Of a stretch of 64,000 nucleotides of DNA, positions 1 through 13,460 are shown in pieces. Positions within the stretch are counted from its first letter, which is position 1, and every line of letters begins with the position of its first letter. A program made the translations under genes and the position numbers. Below the pieces are notes generated by a model. That model searched no databases, had not been told where the DNA came from, and was given only the letters and a program-made list of their open reading frames with translations. This stretch comes from Fasciola hepatica (lineage: Eukaryota; Platyhelminthes; Trematoda; Plagiorchiida; Fasciolidae), in the NCBI GenBank assembly GCA_948099385.1, contig CANUEZ040000183.1, positions 2,852,001 to 2,916,000 of the forward strand, read 5' to 3'.

Positions 1-1561
1 CGAGACAAAAACACGTCCGTGGTCTAGGCTTTCATAAAATGTGACTTTAGGTATGGTAAATTATACTAGTGTTCAGTTCACTTCGGTTCAGTTTAGATAA
101 CTGGTACCCATGCACTAGGTGCGATGGCTTCGGTAGCTAACTCCCAGCCGTAAACTCAATCGGAAATAGCAAAACACGAGGGAAAAATAAAGAGTTGTAA
201 ATATTGGCCTCAAGTCGATGAAAGAAACAGGGGGCGCAAGAATGTCATTGAGAGTGGCATTCAGACATATTCCCAAATGTATCTTACAGCTGAATGCGCA
301 GGTCTCTTCTAGTCCATCCAGGAAGTTTACCACTCCCTGGAGCGCCAGTTCCACCTAGACCGGTCACCCTCAATCACCTTCCAAATATTGGCAGCCCCAG
401 CTTGGTGAAGTAACAACCAGTAGATTGAAGTGAAGAAGATTAGAGTAGAACAGCATGGATTATTGTAGATTGGTTTGTAATACAGTAGAACAAGACTGAT
501 GACAGCGGTGTGGTGTACCTATTAGAAAATGGAAACGATATTCATTAGGCTGTCTCGGAAAAGTCACGGATCGTTACTGCTCAAGTCAGCTGAAAATTTG
601 CTCCACCCGTATTTCCTCAATCGACTACTGGAAATGTGATCGTTCTTAGTCCTTCGTTTTGGAAACAATTTTTTATATCGCAATGGATTTTTTCCCAGTT
701 GAAAAAGATACAATCTGTTCGAAATTCCCAGCTTTATCATATTGTTAGTCACTTCAGATGGTTATTTCGAATGGCAAAATGAGAGACGAGATCAATGCTA
801 ATGTTGAAGTCATTTTTTGAACAGTGCCAGCATCCGACTGGAACATAAAATATAGGCTTACTGAATTTCTTCGATGAAGTTTGGAACTTGAGTGATTCAT
901 GGTTTTCAAGATCGTAAAAGATCAGCCCTTTGAAAGATGTAACAAAAGAATTGTCAAATAATGAACGATTACCAGTTTAAGTCTAAACGCAATCAGTGAG
1001 TTGCTACAAACTGGAATAAATTCAACAAAACAAGTACAGGGAAAGAGAGATATGTAAGCGAGTATGTCCCCTACCAGAGTATGAACGATGAACACAAAAT
1101 TGAGTGAACGGTGTATTGGAATGCACTCCAGCAAACGAACGCGTCATTCATCTGAAAATGATTTCAAGTTGGATAATTGAGAAACCTGGTTTCTGAAACA
1201 TTTGTCTGGGGTTCTTCCTCCTATACTTCCTTTTCCTATATTTTCGCAACGCAAGATCTCTCATTGATAGGATGAAACCGTCTCAGGTTGTACATGAACA
1301 CTAAAATTGTATTCAGTATTGCTGATTTCTTGGTTTGTCTCCATAAGACAAAATATACCTGAAAAGGCAATGAGAGTGCCTCCATGATCACTGCATTGTA
1401 GGTCACCTGAACAGAGAAAACACCGTCAGTATACTGAATAGTTATTTCGAAGGACTTCTGGAGTAACAGTGGGCTTTGACTTTGTGACTTTTGCTTCACT
1501 TTTACTTAGCAGAATGATACTCAAAGTGGGTACTTCTTGTGTGCAAAGGACAGTCGTTTGA
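1..1561. other. Unassigned, no gene seen
   Basis: No convincing coding region, RNA gene or repeat is visible. The longest open stretch is 79 codons on the minus strand (115-354). It has no recognisable domain and could be a chance ORF or part of a dispersed repeat. Confidence 0.5.
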
Positions 1562-1753
1562 TCAACTGGATATCGTTTCTTTATTCATGACAAAGAGTTT
1601 TGCAAACGGCTCGACTTCCACTCCAACTGTATCAACTCGACGAATCATCGTGTTGAGTGTTTTTTGTTTTAGACCGACAAACAGTTGGCCTCGGAACTGT
1701 CTGAATCTCACAAATAAATCATCCGCACATGGTTGCTCGGTAAGCAGACGACC
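1562..1753 (-). CDS. Candidate 3'-terminal exon, unknown protein
   Basis: On the minus strand a strong acceptor-like stretch (T-rich tract ending AATTCAG) lies just before position 1753. It opens a 63-codon reading frame that ends in TGA at 1562. The peptide begins GRLLTEQPCADDLFVRFRQF and is rich in R, F and V, without low complexity. I do not recognise the family. No upstream exon with a matching phase-0 donor could be assigned, although another minus-strand open stretch lies at 1966-2181. The opposite strand is also open here, so the coding call is weak. It rests on one splice-like motif and residue composition only. Confidence 0.22.
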   Translation of the reverse strand, partial: GRLLTEQPCADDLFVRFRQFRGQLFVGLKQKTLNTMIRRVDTVGVEVEPFAKLFVMNKETISS

Positions 1754-2219
1754 CTGAATTAAAAACAATCGATCCACATGAACGGTTCAGTATATGGTAT
1801 TCGTATTTCAGTTCAAGCAAATGAACATTTCACTCAGAATAATCATGTCTTCACCTCGGTTGTATCTTCCTGCCTAAAGAGTCTCTGTAACATACTGTAT
1901 TCAGTACCCGGGCTGTCCATTATCATCCGTGGGTAATTCGATCTTTATCGCATTTATAGACGGTATTATTCAGGAGACCAGCTGCAGCATCTTCTGTTCA
2001 ACAAATTGGGCTCGAATGTCATGTTGTCCGGTAAAATCACTGGCAAGAAAACGCTATCTACAGGGCCATTCAGCGTTACCCAGAGGGTTGTCCTTGCACA
2101 TAAAAAAGTAATTATTTGCCTGGGTGGTTCATACCAGAGTATGATACTGAAAAATGTAAGAACCTTTGTTCCTAGGCTCAAGCTCCAAAACTGTTTTCTT
2201 TGTCGATGTGCTTAATTCG

Positions 2220-3062
2220 TCTATGAACACCCTGCTCGATCATGCTAGTATAGGTACCTCGATTTGTCTTGAATGGACTGAATAGTATCAGCAGGATAGC
2301 ACTTGTGAATTATTTCTTATCTGATTTGTTGTTTGTGACAAAATGAGGTTCGCTTATCGGGACTTTTCTTTCCTCATCAGGTTGCTTCATCTGTGCGTAT
2401 AAACTAACGACACTCGTTATGCTCCGAGAATAACACGCTTCAAGAGTTCAGAAACTCAGCTCAACTGTTTTTTCTCCAAGTTTACCTCAAATGTGAACGC
2501 ATTCAAGGGTGTGTGCAATATGATTGGTCATTCAAACTTATGCACATGGAAATCACCAATTCTAGATCAAAATAATTCATATACTGAAAGCATATACTAC
2601 TCAACGAGGGGGAATATGTTGGCGGTGGCCATTGGTCCCTATTCGTGAACCAGTTATTGGATTGATAGATTTTTTTAAATCGCCATATCGTTGTGCAAAA
2701 TATTATTGCTTCCTAATGCCATTGTAGTAGCACGAAGAAGAGTGGTTTTATGATAGGACGAACACCTCGGCGTGAAACACATTCTTCTTGATAACAAATG
2801 AAATTTCACAATAAACTTACTTCTTCTTGGAATCAAAGTCAAATGGCTATGCATATCTCTTGCCAGCATATCAACTAGCTGACGAACCAAATGCAAGTTA
2901 TTCTTCAAGTTGTGAATTTCACCACCTAAAATAAAGAGAAAATAATCTGGTACCTAACTAAACACAAAATAATCTATACACATAAGTCTGATGAATACAG
3001 ATACCGTAATCTGTGAATGGCTTAGTATTGTCGAACGATTGACAGAGGAGTGACTCGCAACT
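2220..3062. other. Unassigned, no gene seen
   Basis: AT-rich sequence with only short, unrecognisable ORFs on both strands and no clear repeat. Confidence 0.5.
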
Positions 3063-3137
3063 AGTATTTCAGCTTACACAGCAAAGCTGAATGCTGTCAC
3101 GAGTGTGACCTTTCGATTTGTGTAAACTCGAAATACT
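3063..3137. repeat. Imperfect 75-bp inverted repeat (hairpin)
   Basis: The ends AGTATTTC (3063-3070) and GAAATACT (3130-3137) are perfect reverse complements. Just inside them TTACAC is matched by GTGTAA, and further in GTCAC by GTGAC, with small offsets. The whole could fold as an imperfect stem. It may be a small foldback or MITE-like relic. No target-site duplication is obvious. Confidence 0.45.
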
Positions 3138-6100
3138 GAAGAACTTTGATTTTCGACCGTATTTCGTTATCTATATTTGCGCTTTGTTTACAACAACTTC
3201 CTAAAAATAATCAAATACTAGTCCGACAAGTTTTATTATGAGAGAACAAAAAAGTGTATTTTCCGCAATATCCTTTATATAAAAATTAAGGTTTTCACTT
3301 ACGAAGTATATCGTTTCCTTCATAATGGGATGCATAAAAGTGAGGTGTTATGATTTCAACTCTTGTGATGAATCAAATAAAATCATAATTTCCGTTTTGT
3401 TCAACTACACGTGCCTAATAAAGGCACAAGCGCGATACCTTTGCTGATACCCCATACAAGTAACTTCGAGCGTAATATATCATGTTGAAGACCAGTGCAA
3501 ATTTTATATTGGCATCTTCTTTGTCATTTATATCACAAAAATGGAACACAACAACAGACTTGCACAGCAAACAAAACAAAGACTAACGATTCTGGGCCAA
3601 ATTTGCATAACACTACTGGGAATGTTCTTACTTTGGTTTTCAGTGTGCGTAACAACTGTTTAGGTAGAATACAAGAGGTGAACGTAGACGAACAATCGGG
3701 GGAACTTTCTAATATGAATGAATAAATGAGGCAGTCCTGTCCTTCGAGACAATTTCCGGAGAATATTTAATAAGGATGCTGATGCAATCTCACCATATTC
3801 TTAAACTCAATGATACTGAAATTGATATATATTTGATTTCCATCACGGAGAACGAACGCGTAACTGCGTGACGTAATCGGGCACGACTGTTTTTATAAGG
3901 AGCGGCGTATTAGCACACTGAATTCCGGATACTAATCGTGAACACCAAAAGGAATTAAAACCGCATATATTGGAGGTGAGGCGTGTGCGCAGTCGTTTCA
4001 TATTTGAATTGTCTTGATCATCCAGCCCTAATTTCCTTTTGTTGCGTTTTGTCGAGTGGTACCACATTTCCTCTCGTCCTCTTCCTGCACATTGGACCAA
4101 ACTGGACTCATGGGTTTTCTTATGTTTGACGGATGCTTTTCATTATGCTCCCGCCGTGTCTATCGGTGTCGTGACCTTGAGTGCATCTGTTTTGACCACA
4201 TTCATTCAGAGCACTTGAAAGTGGTTGACTGGCGGAGCATCACACTGACCAAACAGTTCGTGCCATCTTCCGATTTCAAAAATACACAGCAAAATGAGTG
4301 AGATCCCTTTGTTTCATCACCTTGATCAAAGTCACTCGATTGCGGTGGGTCGTTTGATTGAAGAGGTGGCATTTATACACTAATTATGATCAACAGAAAC
4401 GGCTACCGAGTATCGGTTTGATGGACTCTCCTCAAATCACAGCAGTCAAGGTGCGAAATACAGCCCTCATTCTGATAAGGTGATAAATACAACATAATTA
4501 TATGGACTACAACGGATTTTGCAAAGAAAACTTTCATGATTATTAGGTTTGGCAACTTCTGGGTTCTGTGAAAGCAAATCTCATGTTAGGGAACTGCGAA
4601 ACAGGAGGCATAAGATGCTCAACCGTAGGGTTGTTTACCAAAAATACCGTTCGAATAATGGAAGGAAATATGTGTGCAACCACAACACGGGCCTGTTTAT
4701 CCGGTAAATTTGCTACCACAATGTAAAGCTTAGAGTCAAATTAACGGCTGCGTATATCCGATAAGGTCATCAAATCATGGCGACCATGACACGCGCGGTA
4801 ACCTTAAAAGCGTTCACTTACGTTGAAGTTTCACCCTCTCCATATTATCCGAAACGACTTTTCCGATTGAACCGTGAAATTGTTCATATTCTAGGGAAAA
4901 AACATGCTAATAAAAGAAACAGTTGATAACTAAGTACCTAGTGAAAAGTGTTGCTAGAAAAATCTCTTATTTGCACCAGGCAGGCATTTTGCTTATTCAT
5001 CTGGTTTGTGAATACGTAGTGCGTAACTTCAATAATGTTACACGAAGCACATCATCAACGAAACCAGGTTAAACCGGACGTTTATGCAGTATATTAGGTA
5101 GGCTGTAAGGATTTGCACCGAATAATGCTAAGTTGAATATTTCTCTATGGTAACTATGAGCAGAATTGGTTAAGTGTTGTCTGTTGCCTCAAACTGAGAA
5201 TCACTTAGGAAACTCCCACTTATTGGATTTTAAGTAATAGTTATAAGCTCACTGGGAATTTTTATTTATTATTTCAATGAGACGCTGTCCGACATGATAT
5301 CAAGAACACTGGTGTTTGGCAAGAACAATTTCAACACGAACAGTGAGATCAGTCATTCTCAGTTAATTTATAAAAGCAATTGGATTCACATCGGAAAAGA
5401 TTATTGATTGGCTGATTTAGTCGATTTGTATAACTCGTCTACTATCTCAATTACACCGGTGTGCCTTGCTAGCCAAACCAGCTATCCGGTTCCTTTTACA
5501 AAGTTCCAGTTGGGCAAATGAAAAGATGGTGAAGCTGTTATATGATCAAGTTGCCAAATTTTGTGTAGAACTTTTGATAAGAATAACACGATCATCAACC
5601 TTGACCGAGATACTTGTTTACAGATAGGTTTTGTGACATTCAGGGACTCCCGACTCCCAAACTGTATAGATCAAGCCACAGACAATAATGAGGGTAAGAA
5701 CACTGCTGTATTTTGATGGTATCAATTTGAGAGATGACAAAATGTTCGATACCATACAACGAATTTACGCACCCAAGGCTTATTCGTTTCAGCTCGAACA
5801 TGGAATGCAAGAAGGAATGTAAGTAACTTTTGCAATGGACCTCACAATCATAATATACTGTATATTCAATCGAGGATGCCGTCTTTGATCCTAGAAAGTT
5901 TATTTCTTGTGAGTCGGATATGGCTTTGGGTAGGTGACCGTCGAAGATCAGAAAAGTAAACATATCGGTTGAAGCAGTGCAGTAAAGATGAAGAACAGCG
6001 AAAGCCGTTAGACCAAAGATGACCCAATGTTCTGCCCCATTCAATATAGAAATCCCTTTTTTGGTTATGCACAAACTGAGAAATTGTGATTTGTTTTAAC

Positions 6101-8934
6101 AGGTCCATATGAATACAACCTTCAAAGTGTAGGACGACTTACTGTTTTTCAAAAGGATGATAAGTGCACGGTATGAATCAGAAGCCTGTTGATCGTTCCT
6201 GGTGCTGATGACTAAAGGAAAGACATTATGGTCTCGTTCAAATTACAGCTCTTCAGAGAAACGCAGTTAGTATTATTTGGGGATAATTATTTTCCCGAAA
6301 AACTAAACGAAATTCCGATGGAACCTTCAAATAATCCAGAATTTTACTCACCAGAAAATGGATCCAGAGGAGACAAGCGCCCAGTCACCATGTCGAACAC
6401 AGTCAGTCTAGGTCGGTCTGGTTATTAACGTATCACGACTAGCAGCAGTAAAACAGGGTAGTCAGATGTTCTAAATGAAACACTTTTTCATTATTTCCAG
6501 ACAAATATATTCAGTGTCGATCATCATTCAAGTTTCTCAATGATAAAAACAATCTGTATTTTCGTCGATGGCCGGACATATTCAAAGGTCTGATACACGA
6601 CACATGAGTGAAACATTTGATACAAATCTATGCATTTGGATGGGTGATTTGTGATAATTATTGCCCAAAGGTTATCAGGAGACCATCTGACATGACTCAC
6701 GTTTATTCAAACGATTACCGATCAAATTCCATAATGTCGTCCATGTATTTGTGTTATCCCTGAATCTCCAAACGGTTGACAACCACGCAGGATCTGGATA
6801 AAGAGGGAAATTGACTTTGACAGTATTCGGCAAAATTTATTCGAGTCCTGCTTCTGATCACCTGTGTGTTCTTCAATCGAGAAAAACCACAACACATACC
6901 CAGTTACTTGTGTTCTACTTTGTGAGCGTAAAACAAGGCCGGATTAAGCTATTGCGGTCGTGATAATGGAAAAAGTAGACCATCCGACAAGTCGCAGGTC
7001 ACTGAAATATAGACTATGGGTCTCAATTCCCGAGTAATGGTTTCCCTTATCCATTGATTGAATGAAACCGGTCACTCGAAGGAAACCAGAAAGCGAGTTT
7101 CATTTAATTGGACTCAAATGAATGCATTATCGCGGAACTGTAACGATGAACTATGAGGGATATTTTATGCAAACTTGTCGATAGTCGGCTCTTAAATTGT
7201 TATTTTCAGGAGAACGAAGTCTTAGCCTGATAAAAAGTGTAGATTGAGGATTTGAATCCCGATGATTTACGGAAAGGCCAAAATGATTTGACGAGGTTGC
7301 GAAGACTTATTAGATGGTATTATACGGTTTTGTGAGTTCTGTGTGGTGCGTTTAGGAAAAGGATCATTTTGAATTAGTCATTCGAGGTTGGGCACTTTGC
7401 TCATTGGAAAGACTTGATCAAGTATGAAGGTTAGCCTTGTCAACCAACGAAATAACTGGAAGAATCACCGTGTGATGTTAAAAATGGATAGCGTGTCAAT
7501 TCCCGCTGCATACGCTTCAAATGAGACTAAGTTGACGAAGCTGCTGTAGAACGCTCACGTATACGGATAACTAAGCAGCAGAATTCAGGGTGTTTATACC
7601 TAATGAGTGGTGAAAATCGCGTAATTGAACGTGTGCTTTCCGAAAACTGCAACCCTGTTATCCTGATACGAAAGCTGACTGCCTGTTTTGTTATCGAACA
7701 TTGTATAGATTATACTCGGAAAGTCAATATTCAGATGATGATTGAATGAAAAACCCCAAACAATGAACATTTGATTCTGCTGTGCGACACTACACATGCA
7801 CGTACGACGGATGCACTAGTCGTATTGTCCTTCATAGATCACCACAGGCCCGGACAATCCACAGGAACTATCCTTATTTATTACTGACTATTTTGGGCTA
7901 GGATATCAATTAAAAATGTTAGCAATCCATTATTGCACAACTTTACCAGCTACAAATATTCATGGTCAGAATGAGGTTTCTCGCTTGCAGGGTGATAGTT
8001 TTCGTTGATCTTGCATGCGTTGCAATAAGGGTTACACTCCTTAGGACTTACTGCGAACCAGGGAACAAAAACCGATAACTTATTCGGATGATATGACTTA
8101 TTCACGGAAAGAAAGATAGGGCTATCAGACACATAATTTTGCACCACGGCTGATGGTACAGTTGTTCAAATACAGATTGTATTTTTCCGCTCCAACAGTC
8201 ACTTACTGCATTCCACGCCAAAATTGCTGGAATATACAAGAAGCAGCACAAAACAAAACAACTGTGACATTGTTCACATCAAGCTGTCGCGAGAGTTTAT
8301 TTCGTCTCTTTTTATTGTGTTCACAATTCGATCGACAGTCACGAGCCAATGACATTAGGTCTGATTTAGGTATATCTGCGACAGGTTGAATGCTGTCCAA
8401 TAGCTGAAGTCACTGGTCTGCTTTATCCGAGGTTGCGCATTACAAATATTGTGAATTACCATTGCGAAAAAACACGTATTCTAAAGAACAACACATATTT
8501 AGTACATGCATCAAACAATAAAAATTATGTCATAATATCCCTCAAGTAGTTCTGTGTCAGACCAAGTACATATTTCATGTCCCAGAGGATAGATATTTAG
8601 CAGATGCTTAACCACATTCAGAGGCAGAATCGGAGTGCTATCTTTCAACACAGCAATAACTTGACTGTTCGAAGCGTAACTAGCGAAAACAGATCTGTCC
8701 TCTCCATACTTTTCTCCAGGCTAGTCCTGCACACATGCAAACTTTTAGCGGTACATAAAAAGTGATCTACAATGTTAACCTAAAATCTAGAGAAACTCGT
8801 CAGATTGAAAATCACACAATGAATCAAGTCAGCACCAATATAAATATATATGAGAGGTAAGTTGATGGCATTTTATTGTCTAGTTCCGTCCAACAACAGC
8901 GTACAAGAACTACCCTAAAAGTTCAGTGGAGCAC
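3138..8934. other. Long unassigned stretch
   Basis: No recognisable gene. The longest open frame is minus strand 5640-6074 (144 codons), listed separately. A B-box-like GGATTTGAATCCC lies near 7238 without a convincing tRNA fold or A box. The rest looks like intergenic or intronic DNA. Confidence 0.5.
5640..6074 (-). other. Unrecognised 144-codon ORF
   Basis: This is one of the longer uninterrupted frames in the window. It begins MCITKKGISILNGAEH and holds a hydrophobic stretch near residues 16-32, followed by Cys/His/Tyr-rich sequence. I see no family motif and no repeat. A frame of this length can occur by chance in 64 kb of AT-rich DNA, and a second minus-strand frame overlaps its start (5866-6108). 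It could be a chance ORF or a decayed element fragment. No function is proposed. Confidence 0.12.
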
Positions 8935-8954
8935 ATCCGAGTTTACCAGGTACG

Positions 8955-9790
8955 CTAGAAACGGAAGAGGACAATGTGCTCCTATTCCTTGACGTCCTCC
9001 AACGAAGAACAGCAAATAGATCAGTGGAACACAATATTTATCACACGTCAACGTGGGTTGTGTAGTACACTCATTTCGAAAACTTCTTTCCCATGCAGCA
9101 TGAACGAAACTTAAATAGGTTGCTTGACCTACGAAGCGCTCCAAATATGGTACAAGAGCCAACCTACGAAAGAGCTGGAGTCTATCACCAACTCCCTCAG
9201 AGAAAAGGGATACACGGATAGGTTTCTCAAACAGCACATGAATCCAGATCCTCGGCCATGATACACGAACGTCCCAAAAAATACCTTTTTCGCTCGTTAG
9301 GAATTCAAAGGGGATGGTGCTGCTAACACGCTGACCCTCCGGTTATATAATGAGGTGACACATACGTTCTGTGCAGCCAAGCTGAAAATCGCGTTCAACA
9401 ATAAACCATGCTTACAAGTGAAACGCGAAAATAGGCTGCCTGATGATTCAATCTCACGTTGTGTTTTTTCCTCCTCTTACTCCTATGTAGCAAAATGCGT
9501 CGGAAGAACAACCAAACGCCTGTCCGATCGAGTCCAAGAACACTGTCCTACATTGGTAACAAAAGACATCAATAAGACAGTAACCAGCGCAATACTGGTC
9601 CGCGTAACCGATACGGGTCACACACTTATGCGAAATGGGCCATTCAGCGTCATCCACCGTGTGTCGGCATACAGCTCTACAAGGGTCAGACAACGAATCT
9701 ATTCCCCAACCGAGGTGATTGAAATCAGGTTATAGAGGCCATTCCTGTACTCGCAAAAACAGTTTGTCAGGATACTACGGCTCTCATGAC
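8955..9790 (+). mobile_element. Penelope-like element fragment (PLE-A), 3' half
   Basis: A plus-strand run of frames reproduces the C-terminal half of a Penelope-like retroelement polyprotein. First comes the RT C-terminal FLDVLQRRT motif (about 8985-9010). A conserved block with YTHF and HERNLNRLL follows, then a linker GYTDRFLKQHM in another frame. After that come the FKGD block (about 9304) and a GIY-YIG endonuclease-like domain. The parts lie in different frames, with an in-frame TAG at 9062 and a TAG at 9298, so the copy is inactive. The 5' half with the catalytic RT core is missing, as expected for 5'-truncated insertion by target-primed reverse transcription (established for PLEs). The end near 9790 is estimated from the end of the C-terminal homology. 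Confidence 0.8.
9301..9735 (+). pseudogene. PLE GIY-YIG endonuclease domain remnant
   Basis: This is the longest open piece of PLE-A, uninterrupted from 9301 to the TAG at 9733-9735. It starts inside the FKGD block and passes through HTFCAAKLKIAF, which corresponds to the PLE linker of the type 'R.T..AA.L...F'. It then reaches CVGRTTKRLSDRVQEHCP, which matches the GIY-YIG core with conserved Arg and Glu residues. After that come a TGHTL motif and FSVIHRV, typical of the PLE C-terminus. In PLEs this domain is thought to nick target DNA for reverse transcription. The GIY tripeptide itself is degraded (YVAKCVG). There is no upstream start and the frame is lost on the 5' side, so this is a fragment and not a working gene. 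Confidence 0.78.
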
Positions 9791-12700
9791 TGAAAGTCAA
9801 CGTGATGGTGAGACAAACACATAGAAGTGGTGAACCTGGTTGGCATTGTGCCCACACAAATACAACGGAAACGGATTTGACATTCAGTTTTGTGCTTTTG
9901 CGGAAACACTGAAAGTTTGCATGTATACTGTACTAGCCTGAAGAAAAGTACGGGAAGAGCAGATCTGTGTTCGCCCCGGTACATTTCCAAATTCAGACTC
10001 CGGGAATATGTTATCAATCAACTTGGCATTTATGGCGACGTCTCCATGCTTGCCAAGGAAAAGCGAGAAATGTGATTTTATTGAGTACCTGCTTGTTTGA
10101 GAACACATCTCTTTCGAGTGTGATCATGTGGGTATTGTTCAAACACATTTTGATATCGGGGGTACAGATTGTGTCCCTCTCTATTCAGTGTCCCACAAGA
10201 GAACGTTGCAAGCTCCTTTTGATTATGGGATACTATATTAAAGGTCAACTGACTAGGAGGTATGTCGCTAAGTGTAGATAAACGTTCCGATTATCAAAAG
10301 TCTAGGCTGAAGTCCTTAGCGAGCAGTCGATGGAATACTACTAGATAGACTTAGAGCCGGTGAGTTAGAACACAGAAGTGAAAAAATTAGCAAGACATTT
10401 TGCTGGTAACAATAAATATATACGGTCTTTTATTCTGGAAGAGTTCATTGAAACTTCAGGACCAAGGAAAGCCACAGGTATTGGTACTATAGGTTGCTGA
10501 ATTCCTTGGGATGTGAGCAATGTCTACATACCGGAATATAGCGTATTTCAACTACTGTGAACATAATGAACCTCTAGGAACACAAGACTCCAGAAAATCA
10601 ATCGTGAGAATTTGGTTAAGGTGCAAATTTTCAACTCAGTCAGGCCAGCCTGAATGAAGACGTGACTGGACCGATTAAGGTGGGGCAGTCCAACTACCAC
10701 CTCGTCTACTTATTTTGTAGGCAAATAATTACGCGCATAGAAAAATCGGCGATATCAGCAAAAACGGAAACCTGCGTTTGACTGCACTTTATGAATAAAC
10801 ACTTGTGGATTGATGCGAGAAGGCAGCTGCGTTAATCGTAATTAGCCTGAAATCATTTCCTATATCTGAGTGAGAACATTCCCGGCTTTGAGGCCGCCTT
10901 CATTTCGCATTAGCACCCTAAAGTACATGGCATCAATCCAGTGCAACCCCTCTTCGAATGATTCGAAAGAAGCGCGGACGGAGGGTCAGTGTTCGGTATT
11001 CACGGTAATTTCTTACACGATGCATTCGTGTTTAATGTGGGGTTGAGAATATGAGCATCAATGTTCACCAGGCTACACATCTAAACAATTGTGGGTTATT
11101 CGAAAGCGGATCACAGACTAAAGATGAATCAGATTGAAATAACAATATGGTCGGTACCTCTAACTATGTCTTGTGAGGCATTCCGAGGTGCACGGAAGTT
11201 TATGAAATTTCCTGTCTCCACAATGCATGAAATGCTGATGCCGTTCATTGCGCATTTGCGCACACAATAAGATATTAGCAGAGTGAGATGGGCAACACTG
11301 TCAGGAAAATGTTCTCAAGACAGATACCGTTTCATTTCAAATTGCTATCCACCATGACTAGGTCAAACAGATTTTTGTCAAGGGAAGCCGGATTTTTAAA
11401 TCAGACATTTTTGTTCATGAGTAAACACAGCACCACGTTTGTAGGAATTTCTTGAATGGTCCCCAATGACCAATGTTGACAATATCTCCTTTTGAGCTTC
11501 GTGAAAGTGCATGTGCCGATATCTTGTCCCCTCTAGCTTTCATCAGTTGTGAGGGAAATACCATGAACCATTGCATGCACAACGAGCCTGGTTTCACAGC
11601 AAAACAGGTATGGAAACTGTTTCGGGGGAAAAAATTGCATGTTTTAATTGTCAATTAAAGGCCCAAATTAAACGGAATTCCTGAATGTTCGATGAGAAAT
11701 TTTCGAATGAGCTCCGCCTTTTATGCTTATGTAGGGCAAAAGCATTCATGCCAAAGAGGACTTACACATTCAGTAGAGCCTCACGTACTGCAAGCCATTT
11801 TAGAGGTGCAACCTTCATTGAGACCAAAATGTTTTACGAAAACGCATTTAAATGGAAACAAAAACATATTTGAGTTGGTTCACTGAAACTGTATTTTTAT
11901 TAACTCTCATTCACCAATATTAGTTTGTACCATCTACTCAGAATATCAGAAAATAATAAGCTATGTACAATTTCCAGACAATGTTTTTGTAACACGAATT
12001 CGGGTTATTTGCTCAAGTCTACAGGCTGCTCACAAAGGGTCATGAAACAAGACCTGGATTATTTAAAGAGAAAAAATATAACAATTCTATGTGAAAATCA
12101 ATGAATCTGCTTTTTCGACTTCTCCAACATTAGTTTTCATTCTTTCTAACCTGATAGTTCTTTGTCTTCATGATACTGATTTTGAATTTTCTGTTTGATA
12201 ACGGATTGTGGCTGAATATTTATCACATACACAGAAAACAGGCCTGTTCCTTTTGCTTGTATGTTTTAACGTTTGCCGAAACAAGTGTTGTATAATACTA
12301 AACCAACCCAAAGTCAGTACTACCAGCTAAGGTGGTTCTAATACTACGAAACATATCAATTTAGAGCTTGGGGAACTGGATTACACAGAACCAGAATATT
12401 CACAATGTAATCAAATAATAATGTAAACATTGGCAAAAAACACCAGACCCACTGGAATGAGACAGTCGTGAAGCTTTCCATCAACACTTTGAGGAAGGTT
12501 CTCTGATAGTTTACAAATCGGACACCAAGTGATTGAATGAATTATTGACTGGAGAAAAGATGTATCAATTCGAACAGAGAAATGTACCAGAACATAATTG
12601 GTTGAACAAATCACTAGGCGATGCAGACTGCGATGGCGCATATTATCCAGCCCAAAGTTCTTCAAGATCACATGCAGTGGAACACCTCTCGCATGCGCTT

Positions 12701-13407
12701 GGTTACCGATAGCTGTTGACAATGGCCTGGTGATGGGAATACACGCTATCGCTCACTCAGATGAGCATCCAGATCCAAACTGTAATATTTCTAATAATCT
12801 TTGCCCCACATGTCAGCTGGCAGTGATTTATACAATTAAGATTCATTTCCAGGTGGACTGCATACCAAAATGAATATGACTTCGTGAGTGTCGCACAATG
12901 CACGTTTTGATGAGCGCATGATCCCAGTATTTAAATCCTGATTTCGTATTTGACCATAACCAGTTCCATAATCCTACTTGGTTGTATCTTTCCTGACCGT
13001 CTTCCCTGGAATCAAAGTGGTTTAATGTTTTTGAAAAACAGTTGTGTAGGAGAATACTGCAGCGCTATCGAAAACACACTTTAGGTAAACTTGTGTGTGA
13101 CAAGAGTGGAGCAAATTAGGATGATTGAGTCTCCGGTCAATCAGATTCCTGCATTATACGAATAACACACATGTCGAAGCTTTGCAACCACCAGAATATT
13201 CGGATTCGCGACTGATTTACTTTGCACCATTCATGCTTTGACCAACAACTGCGATTATAAAAAGCAGTGAATTCGGACTTGAAGACCATACCAAGTTGAT
13301 TAGGTCCATATTTACTTTGGTCGCACTATTTCAAGGGCGCAATGAGCCTCAGGAATCAAACGTGAAGTTGTATGCCACTTTATTCATTCAAGAAAGATTA
13401 TATATAC

Positions 13408-13409
<2 letters not shown>
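9791..13409. other. Long unassigned stretch
   Basis: Short overlapping ORFs occur on both strands near 9.8-10.3 kb, 11.4-11.9 kb and 12.4-12.9 kb. None shows a domain I recognise. No tRNA, rRNA or clear transposon is visible. Confidence 0.5.

Positions 13410-13459
<50 letters not shown>
13410..13459. repeat. (AT)n microsatellite
   Basis: About 50 bp of uninterrupted AT dinucleotides. The plus-strand ORF running through it (13296-13547) gains its length from a Tyr-Ile repeat and is not coding. Confidence 0.97.

Positions 13460-13460
<1 letters not shown>

Noticed and set aside
1584..1600. Plus-strand DIVSLF, resembling the DVVSLF motif of PLE reverse transcriptases
   Set aside because: The following residues do not continue the PLE pattern, and the minus strand offers a better exon explanation.
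7225..7270. tRNA gene or SINE at the B-box-like GGATTTGAATCCC
   Set aside because: No convincing A box, acceptor stem or family tail nearby.
12411..12873. Overlapping 103- and 91-codon ORFs as a retroelement
   Set aside because: Checked in several frames without finding RT, endonuclease or integrase motifs.
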